A stretch of DNA of 64,000 bases, taken from positions 10,693,307 through 10,757,306 of the forward strand of contig JARCOQ010000016.1 in NCBI GenBank assembly GCA_029207755.1, read 5' to 3'. This stretch comes from Chamaea fasciata (taxonomy: Eukaryota > Chordata > Aves > Passeriformes > Sylviidae). Below, in pieces: positions 49,401 through 59,800 of this stretch (the stretch's first letter is position 1; every line of letters starts with the position of its first letter). The notes under the pieces are model-generated. The model searched no databases and had not been told where the DNA came from. It worked only from the letters and a program-made list of their open reading frames with translations. The position numbers and the translations under genes are program-made.

Positions 49401-51500
49401 AAGAGGCTGCAATTGGAACATTTTCCAGTTCACACAATCTGCCAAAGTTCACAGCAGAGGAGAGTCCTGCTGAGAGGGGCTTCACAGCTCCTGAAGAACT
49501 GCATCTCCCAAGCTGGAGAGCAGGCACAGCAGCAAGCACTCGGCTCATCCATTTGGTCCAGGGCCATCTCTGCATCTCTGTAATACAGAAAAACTGTTTA
49601 ACTAATATTTTTTTCTAGCAATATTTGATTATAATATCATAAGTCTGATGTTTTCCTACCAGATATGACAACTTATGTGGAAAAATTGATTTGTAAGATT
49701 TACGATATAAGAATTACTCCCAGAAAGGAAAAAACCAAACAGACCTAAGGCAGTGCTCCCAGAGACATATGCTAGAAATCTTCTAATGCCCTGAGAACTG
49801 TGAGTTTTAACCCCATCCTAATATGGAAAATGTAACTCAGAGGGAACACATGTGCCACTGGCTTGTCCATCTCTTTTGCTCTCTTCACAGCAGCAGAACT
49901 CTCAGACCAGCCAGTCAGCTCTTGGTCCTGTCAAAACTGCAGCATCCAGTTATTAAACACAGAAAAGAAGAGCTCAGAGCAATGTGAGCTGCAGCCCTGA
50001 CCATGCAGTCAGGCTCTCCTGAGGGGGCTGCACACACACCAGCACTCTGTAATAGACAGGCAACCATGGTGCCCCAAACCCTGCTCAGAGGAGACTCTTC
50101 CCCCTGCCCCAGGGAGGGAACAGGCTGACCTGCACCTTCTTCGGGAGGTTACCTGTGGAGACAGATTGTTGGCTGCTGGCCTGGTGCAGTGCAGCCTGGC
50201 TGGAGAAGTGCTTATGGCCTGATATCCTGGTTAGTCCAGCCTGGGGGCCATTTACACCACAGGCTACAAATAAGATGCTGTTGCCACATTTCACCATCAC
50301 CAGGCTGCTGGAGCCTTCCCCATGCCACCAAGGAATGTCTCAGTGGGCACAGCTGCTGGCACTCAGTCCACACAGCACCTACAGTTTCCCTGCTATTCAC
50401 CATCTTGTGTTATGTTTAATGAGTTCATGTAACTTTTTGTAAATCAGCGAGGAAATGTTTTCCAGGGAAGCCACTTCCAGCACATCCTCTGTGTGTAGGT
50501 TGGATGTTATGGAACAGTGGCTCTGTTGAATGCATTAGCATACAGCACTTCACTTACTCACCTAATCTACATATTTTTCTCCGAGGGTGAGGAAAACCTC
50601 CAGGTGCTGGGAGGAAGCTCAGGTGCCTGGGACTGCAGCTCCAAGGCAGGTGAGCATGGGCAGGTGTGGGGCAGAGTGCTGCAGCTGCCCCATGCTGTGA
50701 GTGTGACAGTGGCCAAGGGGGGCTGGCTGACTGTGTTCTCCAGCCAAACCACAGAAAATGGGACCTGCATGAGGCAGTGCTGCCTCCTGCCAAACTCTCA
50801 CCTTCACCTGCAGTCCTCTGGCCGGGCGAGGGGACCGTTCCAGCCCATGTCCCACGGCCCTGGCCCCCGAGAGAAGGGGGAGCAGAGCTGCCCCACAGCT
50901 CGCTCCTGGACTGTGCTCATGGAGAGACATACACATGCTTCTGGGACCCAGGCATTTTTTCATCTTGGCACAGAATTCTTCCAGAGATGATTATTTGAAA
51001 GATGAGTCACCAAATACAATAGCAAAGACACATCCTTGACTTACTGGCAGAGAAGGGATGTGACCAGCATTAAGTCTCCATGCAACGTCTCCATCACACA
51101 GCGTCTGGCGTTTATTCTAAACAGCTCTCAGTCTTGAGCAGAATTGTTTTTTCACATCAGAAATCCAGCTACTTTTTTGTAAGAAATGTTCCTTAATGAA
51201 AGGAAAAACAGACAGTGTTCACGGATGTAAGAATCATTATAGCACAGCTCTGTGCTCTCTGCAGCTGCTGCCTGTTTCAGCCTGTTTGTAGGACACAGGC
51301 ATGCATGGAGATGCACATCAGTATCCCGCACTGGGGGTAGCAAGGCTGTGCCCTCAGATGGGGCATAACCCAAAGGACACCTTTGTACAAGGAGTCACAC
51401 GGGAAAGCCCAGGGGAAATAGGTGCCTGTTCCTCCCAGGGTGAGTCCGTCTGGACACAAGAGGAAAATGTTTCACTATGAGGATACAGACACAGAATAAT
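46426..51500. other. Intergenic sequence, no gene recognised
   Basis: Unique sequence with modest AT-rich parts (about 46970-47200 and 49590-49720) and one 18-bp tandem repeat. Frames are short and without familiar domains. An AT-rich TTATTTAGTTATTTATT run at about 46730 resembles an AU-rich element but belongs to no known transcript. Confidence 0.4.
48317..48363. repeat. 18-bp tandem repeat, 2.6 copies
   Basis: The unit gagccaccaggggctgc(t/a) occurs twice and then breaks off after gagccaccagg. Confidence 0.88.
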
Positions 51501-51524
51501 CTCCCCAGGGAAGCAGCCCCTGCT

Positions 51525-51660
51525 CGACCCCTCCCGTGCGGGCAGGGCCCGCGGCAGAAACCCCGTCCCTTGGTCGGGAGGAGCCGGGAGGAGCTGGGAG
51601 GAGCGCGGCGCTCCCGGAGCAGGGGCTGGGTGTCGCTCTGCCCCTCTGCTGAGCCGGGGC
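51525..51660. promoter_or_regulatory. Small CpG-rich patch
   Basis: A local cluster of CpG (cccgtgcgggcagggcccgc, then gagcgcggcgctcccggagc) lies in otherwise CpG-poor downstream sequence. It is too short to call a CpG island by eye. Confidence 0.3.
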
Positions 51661-52640
51661 TGCTGTCTGGGAGCCTACTCCAACCCAGCAGAGTGTCCTG
51701 ACCTTGAGGGTGTTGGTTTAACTAGGATATGAAATGCAAATATAGCCTAAGCTCAGTAATTCTGGCACCCAGCAGAGAGCCTGAAGGGTGGAACGCTTCC
51801 CAGAAGGGTCAGCAAGAGCAGAAAAAATTATATAGAGCAAATAAACAGAATAAAGGGCTTCTCACTTATCCTGGTGCAGAGGGCTGCAGCTCCAGGGGAC
51901 TGCAGGAGATTGTGCTGCTCTGAGGCTTATCCTCAGGGACAAGCTGCTGATCGGGAGACAGGAAAGGCGAAGGGCAAGGAGTCAATTTGTTTTAAATAAC
52001 TGCAAGCCAGGAGGAAGTCACCCCCGTTCTGCTTCTTGACTGCTTCTCTGTCACCCATCACCTCGCCCCACAGCCAAGGCAGTCCCCTCAGGGATTTCCC
52101 AGGATCTGGGGCCAGACCTTCAGAGAGGGGATAATGTGTGATTATCTCCCCTCAGCCTGGGAGGGGAGACACCCTGGGGGCAGGGCAGCCCCCATCGAAC
52201 CTACCCCTCCTGCTTAGAGGAGCTGCTACCACCAGCCTTGTGGGGACCTGGACCCAAGCTACTGCTACCAGACACAAAAACACCTTGAACTGAACAGATT
52301 AAAATACTTATTTTCAAGTCACGGTGGGGCTTGCACCTTGTCAGTAATCTCCATCAAAACCCTCCAGAATGCTGATCCTGGCTCTGCATCTCCCAGGAAG
52401 AGCAGCTCAGGCCCGGGTGTCAGGGTCACAGCCTGGTGTGCTTTGGCCCCCTGGGGATGGGGGAAACTGTGCTGCCAGCCCCGGCACGGAGCAGACACAG
52501 AACAGACCCCAGCCCTTCCAGCCGGCTTTGCCCAGACCCTCAGGAGCAGCCCCCGAGCAGCAGAGCAGGGGATGCACACCTGAGACATCCTCGCTGCCGG
52601 CCCGGCCTGTGCGGCGCTCCGGGGGAAGGACAGAGGGGGC

Positions 52641-52712
52641 ACGGCTGGATGGGGACACAGCTGGATGGGGACATGTCCGGACTGGGACACGGCTGGATCG
52701 GGACACGGCTGA
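52641..52712. repeat. 16-bp minisatellite, about 4.5 copies
   Basis: Units ac(g/a)gctggat(g/c)gggac run at 52641, 52657, 52673 (diverged) and 52689, plus a partial copy. Confidence 0.88.
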
Positions 52713-52849
52713 GCTGAAATTAGGGACACGCCAGGGGCGCCGGGGCACAGCCAGGGGCAGGGACGGGACTGGCAAAGGCACAGCCGCGGGCTGGTGCTGT
52801 GGGGCAGCCCCACAAGGCACCGGGCAGGCCCGGAGGAGCAACCTCATTT

Positions 52850-53490
52850 CGGCCTCATGACTTCATTAAACTTTTAAAACACAAAGCACAACGTTTATTG
52901 GGAAGAATCGCTTTCCTACCAATTACAGTTAATGGGGTAAAATTAATGTACCAATTAATATGGCTTCTAAACTTGGTCTAATATGTTAAATACTGTTCCT
53001 ATCTCTGTAAAGGCAGCAAAATAAAGTGATGATCAGGATAGGAGCTAATAAAGTTTTGCTTCTCTGTACTTAAACTATTTGGCATCACTGAGTTAAGGTA
53101 CAGGAAAAAGGAGATTATTTAACATTTTAAGGTTTGTAAGACCCATAAATCATTTCATACATGCCATATTTGTTGAAAAGGATAGAATACATTCAATTTT
53201 ACAGTATATTAAACTTCATCTAATTTGAACGTAAGAACAGACCAGCAAAATAAATGACCAATTTCTGAAGCAGAAATTACCATTTGGCTGCTGCCATTAT
53301 GAAGCTGCTGGTATTTTATCATGTTCTTAACATAATATTGCTTGTCTATTGATGCATAGTTATAGTGCTAGTCCAAATTGGAAGGCGGTGAAAGAGGACA
53401 GTGCAGAGGGTTTTTTTAATAGGCGTCATTTGTCAGATGTTATTTCAGAGGTCTTTGCACTGATGATAATATGCAGATTAAACCAGAAGT
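52850..53490. other. Long AT-rich island, candidate conserved non-coding element
   Basis: About 640 bp of strongly AT-rich unique sequence contains many TAAT cores (accaattacag, taatgtaccaattaatat) and no tandem structure except the terminal poly(A)/(GA). It contrasts sharply with the GC-rich 16-bp array just before it. No plausible coding frame. Confidence 0.35.
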
Positions 53491-53497
53491 AAATAGG

Positions 53498-53528
53498 AAA
53501 AAAAAAAAAAAAAAGAGAGAGAGAGAGG
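53498..53528. repeat. Poly(A) followed by (GA)n
   Basis: About 17 A bases run directly into a GA dinucleotide repeat of roughly six copies. Confidence 0.88.
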
Positions 53529-54202
53529 AAGGCAGAAAGGGAATGAGAATTTCAGCCCATTTTGGCTGCAGCAGGTGGACCAGCCCCGGTGGGACCAGAT
53601 AGCAGTAATTAATCTGGGTTTTAGGGTTTCTTCTCAAACCTCAAAGTATTTGACAAAAGGAGATTTCCTTCCTTGTATCCCGGTGCTGTGGGGCCACAGG
53701 GAGTGTGGGAGTCCCAGTGCCAGGGCAGGGCAGGGATGGAGCTCCTCCTGCCCAGCACTGTCCCCCCTCCTCACTCTCCTTGCACCACCCAGAAACCTCA
53801 GCACAAATAAAAATTATGTTTAGTTTGCAAAACAGGAGGAAGGTACCTCCATCCTCTAGAGTTCATTGTTCTGCTAGACTTGGTATTATAGTGGCAATAT
53901 ATTACAGAGAAGAAAAATCAGCTAGCTGCTGCTTCCAGAATGACAATGGAAACCACAAACACGCCGGAGCTGCAGCTGCCCGGAGGGGATCTGCCAGGGC
54001 TCTGCAGGCACTGGGGCACCGGGAAGGGTGCTCGTGGGGAAGACATCCCACCCAGCCCCATGGACACAGCATCCCATGGGACAAACAGACATGTCCTGCA
54101 CAGCAGGGATGGCCACAACCCGGGGCCCAGCACCCCTGGTCACTCCTGCTGCTTCTCAGCCACCTCAGCCACCTCAGTCTCTTCAGGCACCAGCTCCTGT
54201 GC

Positions 54203-54360
54203 CAGGGCAGGGCACCATCCCAGGGCAGAGCACCATCCCAGGGCAGGGCATCATCCCAGGGCAGGGCATCATCCCAGGGCAGGGCATCATCCCAGGGCAG
54301 GGCATCACCCCAGGGCAGGGCATCACCCCCAGGATGGGCACCACCCAGGGCAGGGCACCC
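54203..54360. repeat. 18-bp minisatellite, 7 regular copies plus degenerate tail
   Basis: The unit cagggcag(g/a)gca(t/c)ca(t/c)cc repeats at exact 18-bp spacing from 54203 to 54328, followed by diverged copies. Because 18 is a multiple of 3, open frames cross it on both strands (PGQGIIPGQG-like, DALPWDDALPW-like). These are repeat artefacts. Confidence 0.95.
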
Positions 54361-54689
54361 TGCTGGCACCAATGGGGGCAATCACTGCCCACTGCCCACA
54401 GGGCCTGCCCCAGTGCTGCCATGGGCACAGCTACAGAGCTGAAAACAGCTTCCAACCAAATCCACCACACAGGAATGAACAAGGTGGTTCATTTGTATGA
54501 AGGACAATCATCCTGAGCCCTAATCCTCCCGTTCCCTCAGTGAAGGGCTCCTGCTGCCTGCAGGCTGCCAGGAGAGGGGGCAGAGCAGGGGGCAGCAGCG
54601 CAGACCCTGCAGAGAGCACTGCACTGGCAGCTACAGAGAACCCCCCGAGCCTGGGTCTGCTTAAACCAAATGAACTGCTCAGATATTAG

Positions 54690-55460
54690 AACTGGAACTG
54701 GGTTCTGTGCCTGCAAATCTGCACGGGGATATATTGTGCTTTAACATAGATTTCAATTACTTCCCAACCTTCAGTGCGATGATGTGACATTATGCTCTAC
54801 TGCCAGGGTTTGCCAGCATGCTCCTACTTTTATTTCTCCTGTTAAATATGGTCTTTGTTGCGCTTCATTGATCTCTGAGCATATTCTGCTGTTTACAACT
54901 TTGATAATCTTTGTGTAATCTTCAGGGGTAATTGAATTCTGACAAACATAGCTGAATTTTAAACACCACACAGATTTCAGTACATTGAAGAGCCATGATA
55001 TGAAAGTCAAAACTGGAAATGGGGAGCAGCATTTGCTTTCAGCGTCTGTCCTGAACAACAGGAGATGAGCCAGGCTCAGAGCCCAGGGACATCGACAGCA
55101 AGGTAGGAGACATGACTGGGGGTGGGACCAGACCTAGCCCAGAGCTTAATCCCAAGTAGACAGTATAATGTCATTTAATGATTTTTTAATATACACCCCC
55201 AAGACACTTCTGCACTCGCACAAAGTCCAAGAAATCCCACTGGGTCTACTTTGCTAGGATAGGATACAGTCAGCAGCTACCAATCTTCACTAAATACCTC
55301 GGGAATTGCCCATGTACAAATAAATTATTGTTTTTATGGGCATATATTGCGAATTAGACAAGGGGGAAAACGTTGCAGTTGGATTTTGATGTAGAAGGTT
55401 TTTTTGCAGAGCCCATGGGGCACATGCATAGCGCTTCCATAATCATTATTGTTATTTATT
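54690..55460. other. AT-rich island, candidate conserved non-coding element
   Basis: Unique AT-rich sequence (for example gggatatattgtgctttaac, tcatttaatgattttttaat, cataatcattattgttattt) with no recognised repeat or coding region. Confidence 0.3.
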
Positions 55461-56441
55461 ATTTGCCAGCACCAGGAACGTGCCCAGCCCAGCACAGGCC
55501 AGATGGAACACGGCTGCTGGGCAGCTCTGTGCTCCCAGAGCCCACAGACCCTGGGCACCCACCCAGCCTCCAGTTCCTGGCCAGGACACCCAGCACTGTG
55601 CCCCTTGCCCCAGCCTGTCCTCCTCTCCCCCACACTGGCCCCAGCTGCTGCAGTAAGGCACAGCCTCCCTTTTTGGTGGCTGGAAAAACAGCTGTCTTGC
55701 TTGAGGACATCAGATTTTTGATGCATTTTCTACAAACTTTAATTTCCCAAACCCTCCTCACTCAGGATGCAGGGGGACTGCTCAAGCACGCTATAAATTA
55801 GTATGCCAGCAGAGCTGCTCCTGGAAGGAGGATAAGCTCAGCCAGACAGGAAGGAGCCTCCAGAAATCTCAGTGCTGGAAGGGAAAACTTGCTGCTCTCC
55901 TGCTGTTTGTGCTGGAGCTCTGTGTCTCCAGCTTATTGCAATAGCACACGACGGCCTCGATGCAGCAAAGATTTTCTGCTGAAGGGTCTGAGCTGCACAG
56001 AGGGTCCCCACGCAATCGAAAGAAAAGGAATTAAGGGGTTGTCTGGTCTGAGAAAAGGGATATTGAATCTAATCTGAGACGGTGTAATTTGGAAATCCAA
56101 TTGCAGTTGTCCGTCAGCGAAGGCAGGCAGCGGTGAGGGGAGGCAGGAGGCTGTGGAGGACCAGAGCCCCCAGCAGCAGGGCAGGGAGGGCTGAGCCCCA
56201 CAGGACCCCACAGGACCCCACAGGAGCCCCGGGAGCCCCGGGACAGGGCAAAGCCTCCGTCAGCTGCCACAGCCCTTCCCAGGGGCTCTTCCACAGCCGG
56301 GCACTGCCAGGGGCCAGGGCAGGACCCTGTGCAGGTCGGGGAGGAGGAGCAGGAGGGGAGGGAGGCGGCCCCGAGCTCTCCCCACCTTCCCCTGTGCCCC
56401 GGGGGATGGAGCCAGGGAAGTGCCGGTGCCCCCATACCCAG

Positions 56442-56877
56442 CACGGCTCATCCCGCACCGAGCTCATCCCCCGGGCACCGCACGGCTCATCCCGCACCGA
56501 GCTCATCCCCCGGGCACCGCACGGCTCATCCCGCACCGAGCTCATCCCCCGGGCACCGCACGGCTCATCCCGCACCGAGCTCTTCCCCCGGGCACCGCAC
56601 GGCTCATCCCGCACCGAGCTCTTCCCCCGGGCACCGCACGGCTCATCCCGCACCGAGCTCTTCCCCCGGGCACCGCACGGCTCATCCCGCACCGAGCTCT
56701 TCCCCCAGGCACCGCACGGCTCATCCCGCACCGAGCTCATCCCCCGGGCACCGCACGGCTCATCCCGCACCGAGCTCTTCCCCCGGGCACCGCACGGCTC
56801 ATCCCGCACCGAGCTCTTCCCCCGGGCACCGCACGGCTCATCCCGCACCGAGCTCTTCCCCCGGGCACCGCACGGCT
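56442..56877. repeat. 39-bp minisatellite, 11 complete copies
   Basis: Eleven units of exactly 39 bp, starting cacggctcatcccgcacc and ending cccccgggcaccg, fit without indels to 56870, followed by a 7-bp partial copy. The main internal variation is gctcAtc versus gctcTtc, in unit order A A A T T T T A T T T. Unit 7 also has CCCCCAGGC in place of CCCCCGGGC. Each unit has five CpG counting the junction, a GAGCTC and usually a CCCGGG. The 39-bp period keeps several frames open on both strands, so the apparent RLIPHRA(H/L)PPGTA protein and its mirrors are by-products of the repeat. Confidence 0.97.
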
Positions 56878-59800
56878 TCCCCTCCCCTCCCTCCCCTGGA
56901 GGTGCTTCAGGACAGACCTGACACCGATCACAATTGATTTAACATTTTCTGCTAGAGTTTAACTTGGGCTCGGATTCCTCCTCAGAGTTCACTTGCCCAG
57001 GGTCATCAGACTCATATTTTTACCAGAAGCCAGACAGGCTTTTGAGCTCCTGGATGGACACAGTGACCCAAATGAGGTCAGAGTCCTCTGCCATGTGGCC
57101 CTTGGCTAAAGGCTCCTGCAAACCATCTGCAGCTCCCAGCTTCCCACCCTGCCTCACCCCCAGACAGGAGGCTCAGAGAGCTGGTCAGGATTTCAGATGC
57201 CAAACGTCCATTACTCTGCACCCAGGGCTTGACAGTAGGACACGGCCCATGTCTGACTGCAGAGCCCAGCCAGAGCTGCTCCCTGCTGTGCTGGGGGGCT
57301 GCCCGCGGCGGGCAGTGGGTCATGGGGCCCCTCGCCAGGGATGGTGTTGGCTCAGCAGCCTGCCGGGGATCACAAGGGGGGCAAGGGACACAGGAAGATG
57401 CATCAGGGTCACCCCTGCCCACCAGCCAGGCCCTGGAACTCCCACAGGTTAGGAAAGGAGGGCAGAGACACAGACCCGGGCTCAGTTGTATCTCCTGCAG
57501 GACTTGGGGGCCCTGATGGAACCTCAGGACTGGCCCTGCCCTGATGGAGAGGCGGGGAGCAGATGAAACCTCCCTGCTGCACAGCACTGAGCATCCCCCC
57601 AGCAGGAGAGCTGGAGCAGAGCTGCTCTCAGCTATTAGCTCCCCACATGTGCTTTATTTCCTGAATTAAAGAGCAGAATTATAATGAGACTTGACGTTAA
57701 ATTCCATAAAAAGTCAAGCTAATCAGTGACCAAACCTGTAATTGATTCTTTTGCTAGTTCAATACTTAATGCTACATGTTAAGCAATAGGATTTTACAAT
57801 TTGCTAGCACTTCACTTACAGAGAATTAAGCAATAAAAATCTATTCAGAGTACAAGCAGCAGGAAGGGAGCCACAGCTGCCAATACGTGAACAAGCCAAT
57901 AAAGTGGCTCAACACTTGCATCAGTATCTTGTTTTTCCGAGTATCTACCCCTGTTTGGTAGTGAAACCTCTTTATCACGTGCAAGGGAGGTGTGAAACCC
58001 CTCGGGAGGTGACGCTGAGGCGGGAATGCCGTGGATGAGGCGCAGGTGGCAGCAGATCACTGCCAGCCCTGGGGGCTGGAGGGCCGGGGGCAGCTCGGGG
58101 AGCCCCCCAGCCCGGCCCAGGACATTTGGGGCCAGCCCGGAGGACACGGCTGTGCCCAGGTGTGTTGGCACCTGAGCCAGGCACCCACTGCCTGCACAGG
58201 GGCAGAGCTCCTGCCCTGCCACCCTGCACCGGGGCAGCCCTGGAGGGGACAGCACGGCTGAGAAACGCTGCTTTTTAGGAGATATTATTTTTGAACTTCT
58301 TGCACTGTTTGTTTGATATTATTCAAGGTAAAATTCAGACCAAGGAAACAGCTCCCACAGACATTTCCATAGGCAAGTACCAGAATTCAGTTTCAAACAG
58401 TTTGGGTTTTAAAATGCAAAATCACCCACATCCCTCTTTGCCCAGTTTGCCCACTAAGCTTTCCTCCTTCGGGCTTTTCTTGTGTCTCAGCACAAGTCAA
58501 ATCCTCGTCTAGGAGCCCCGTGGTGCTTCTGCTGAGTGTTTATCCCCCAGCAGATACAGCAGAGCCCGTGGCAGCACGTTCCTGGGAAGGGAACACTGTC
58601 ACATGCTGAGCCCCAGCAAAACCCCGGGCTGGTCGTGCCATGACCTGCTGGTCCTGGCAGGGCTGGGGGCGCGGTGGGAGGGCAGCACCTTCCCCAACAC
58701 TCACACCTTTGCCCCACCTCAGCCAGGCCCCCAGCAGTGCGGCGGGAAAGGAAACACAATTATTATTGTGAGGGGAAAGGCTGGTCTCCCAGGGGGTTCA
58801 GCTTCCTGCTACAATGGTTCAGGCAGTATGCTGAGGCAGATTTGATGAATTCCACTGAAGCTGCGGAGCTGCTGCATTAGGCAAACACCTTGATGATTGT
58901 CAAGTCAGCCCCTTGCTGTCAGAGCTGCTCTACCTTGCCAGGCCGGGGACAGCAGGTGCTCATCACTAGACTGCACATCCTCCACAGCTTTTAGCACCAG
59001 CCCTGTACACCCAGAGCCCACAGCAGCATGTCCTGCAGGCCCAGAGCCCCTTTCCTGGACTCGCTTCCAGGGCATCTTTGTGCTAATGTGCTAATGTGAG
59101 CACCCAGCGCCCAGCCACCAGCCCCTCACTGCAGCTGAGCCAGCGGCAGCACCACACTGCTGCTCTTCAGGGGAGCCGGGGCCGAGCAAGGAGAGTTGGG
59201 TTAGGACCAAATCTGCCTGAGGCGTGAGTGCACGGCCCAGCAGTCTCCTGCCAGCAGACCTAAGCCATGCTGTAGAGTGGAAATGCTGAAACATGGCAAG
59301 AAAACAGACCTACAGCCTGAGAAAAAGCTTCTGAATGAAAACTTTAGGTAGTAGTAGATCTCATTTTTAATAATGCAAATTAACACTGCCAAGAGATGTG
59401 GCTAAGAAAATGAAATTTCTCTGGGCTGGAGGAGAACATGGAGAAATCCAACCCCATCACTAGGCACAGCACCAGGCTGGGGGGCTGTGGCTGCAGGGAG
59501 CAGGGACAGGGTGATGGCACAGCGGAGCCCCAAGGAGCTGCTCTCACCACTGTCAGACTGCAGGCAGCACTGCTGGGTTGTGGAGATTATATCTTCAAAA
59601 TATACCTGGCTAAAGGATTTGTATCTGACAGCTTCAAGTGTTAGACGATTTGTACAGCACAAGGATGTGTCTGAACACTTGTCACTGCAGACTTGTACAG
59701 GGAGCTGTGGCCACACACTGGGCATGCCCTGCATCTGTTACAGGTGCATCCATCACCTTCACTGGCACTGTATGGAAATCACTGTGCACCCAGGGAATGT

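Noticed and set aside
53705..54516. Frames of 245 and 186 aa across the 18-bp repeat
   Set aside because: The repeat core explains their length; flanks lack any recognised domain.
56442..56877. CRISPR-like regular repeats
   Set aside because: Units are contiguous with no unique spacers, and the context is vertebrate. It is a minisatellite.
56114..56962. Long frames on both strands encoding RLIPHRA-PPGTA or RDEPCGARGKSSV repeats
   Set aside because: The 39-bp tandem array is open in both directions because its period is divisible by three. No unique coding sequence or family signature flanks it.
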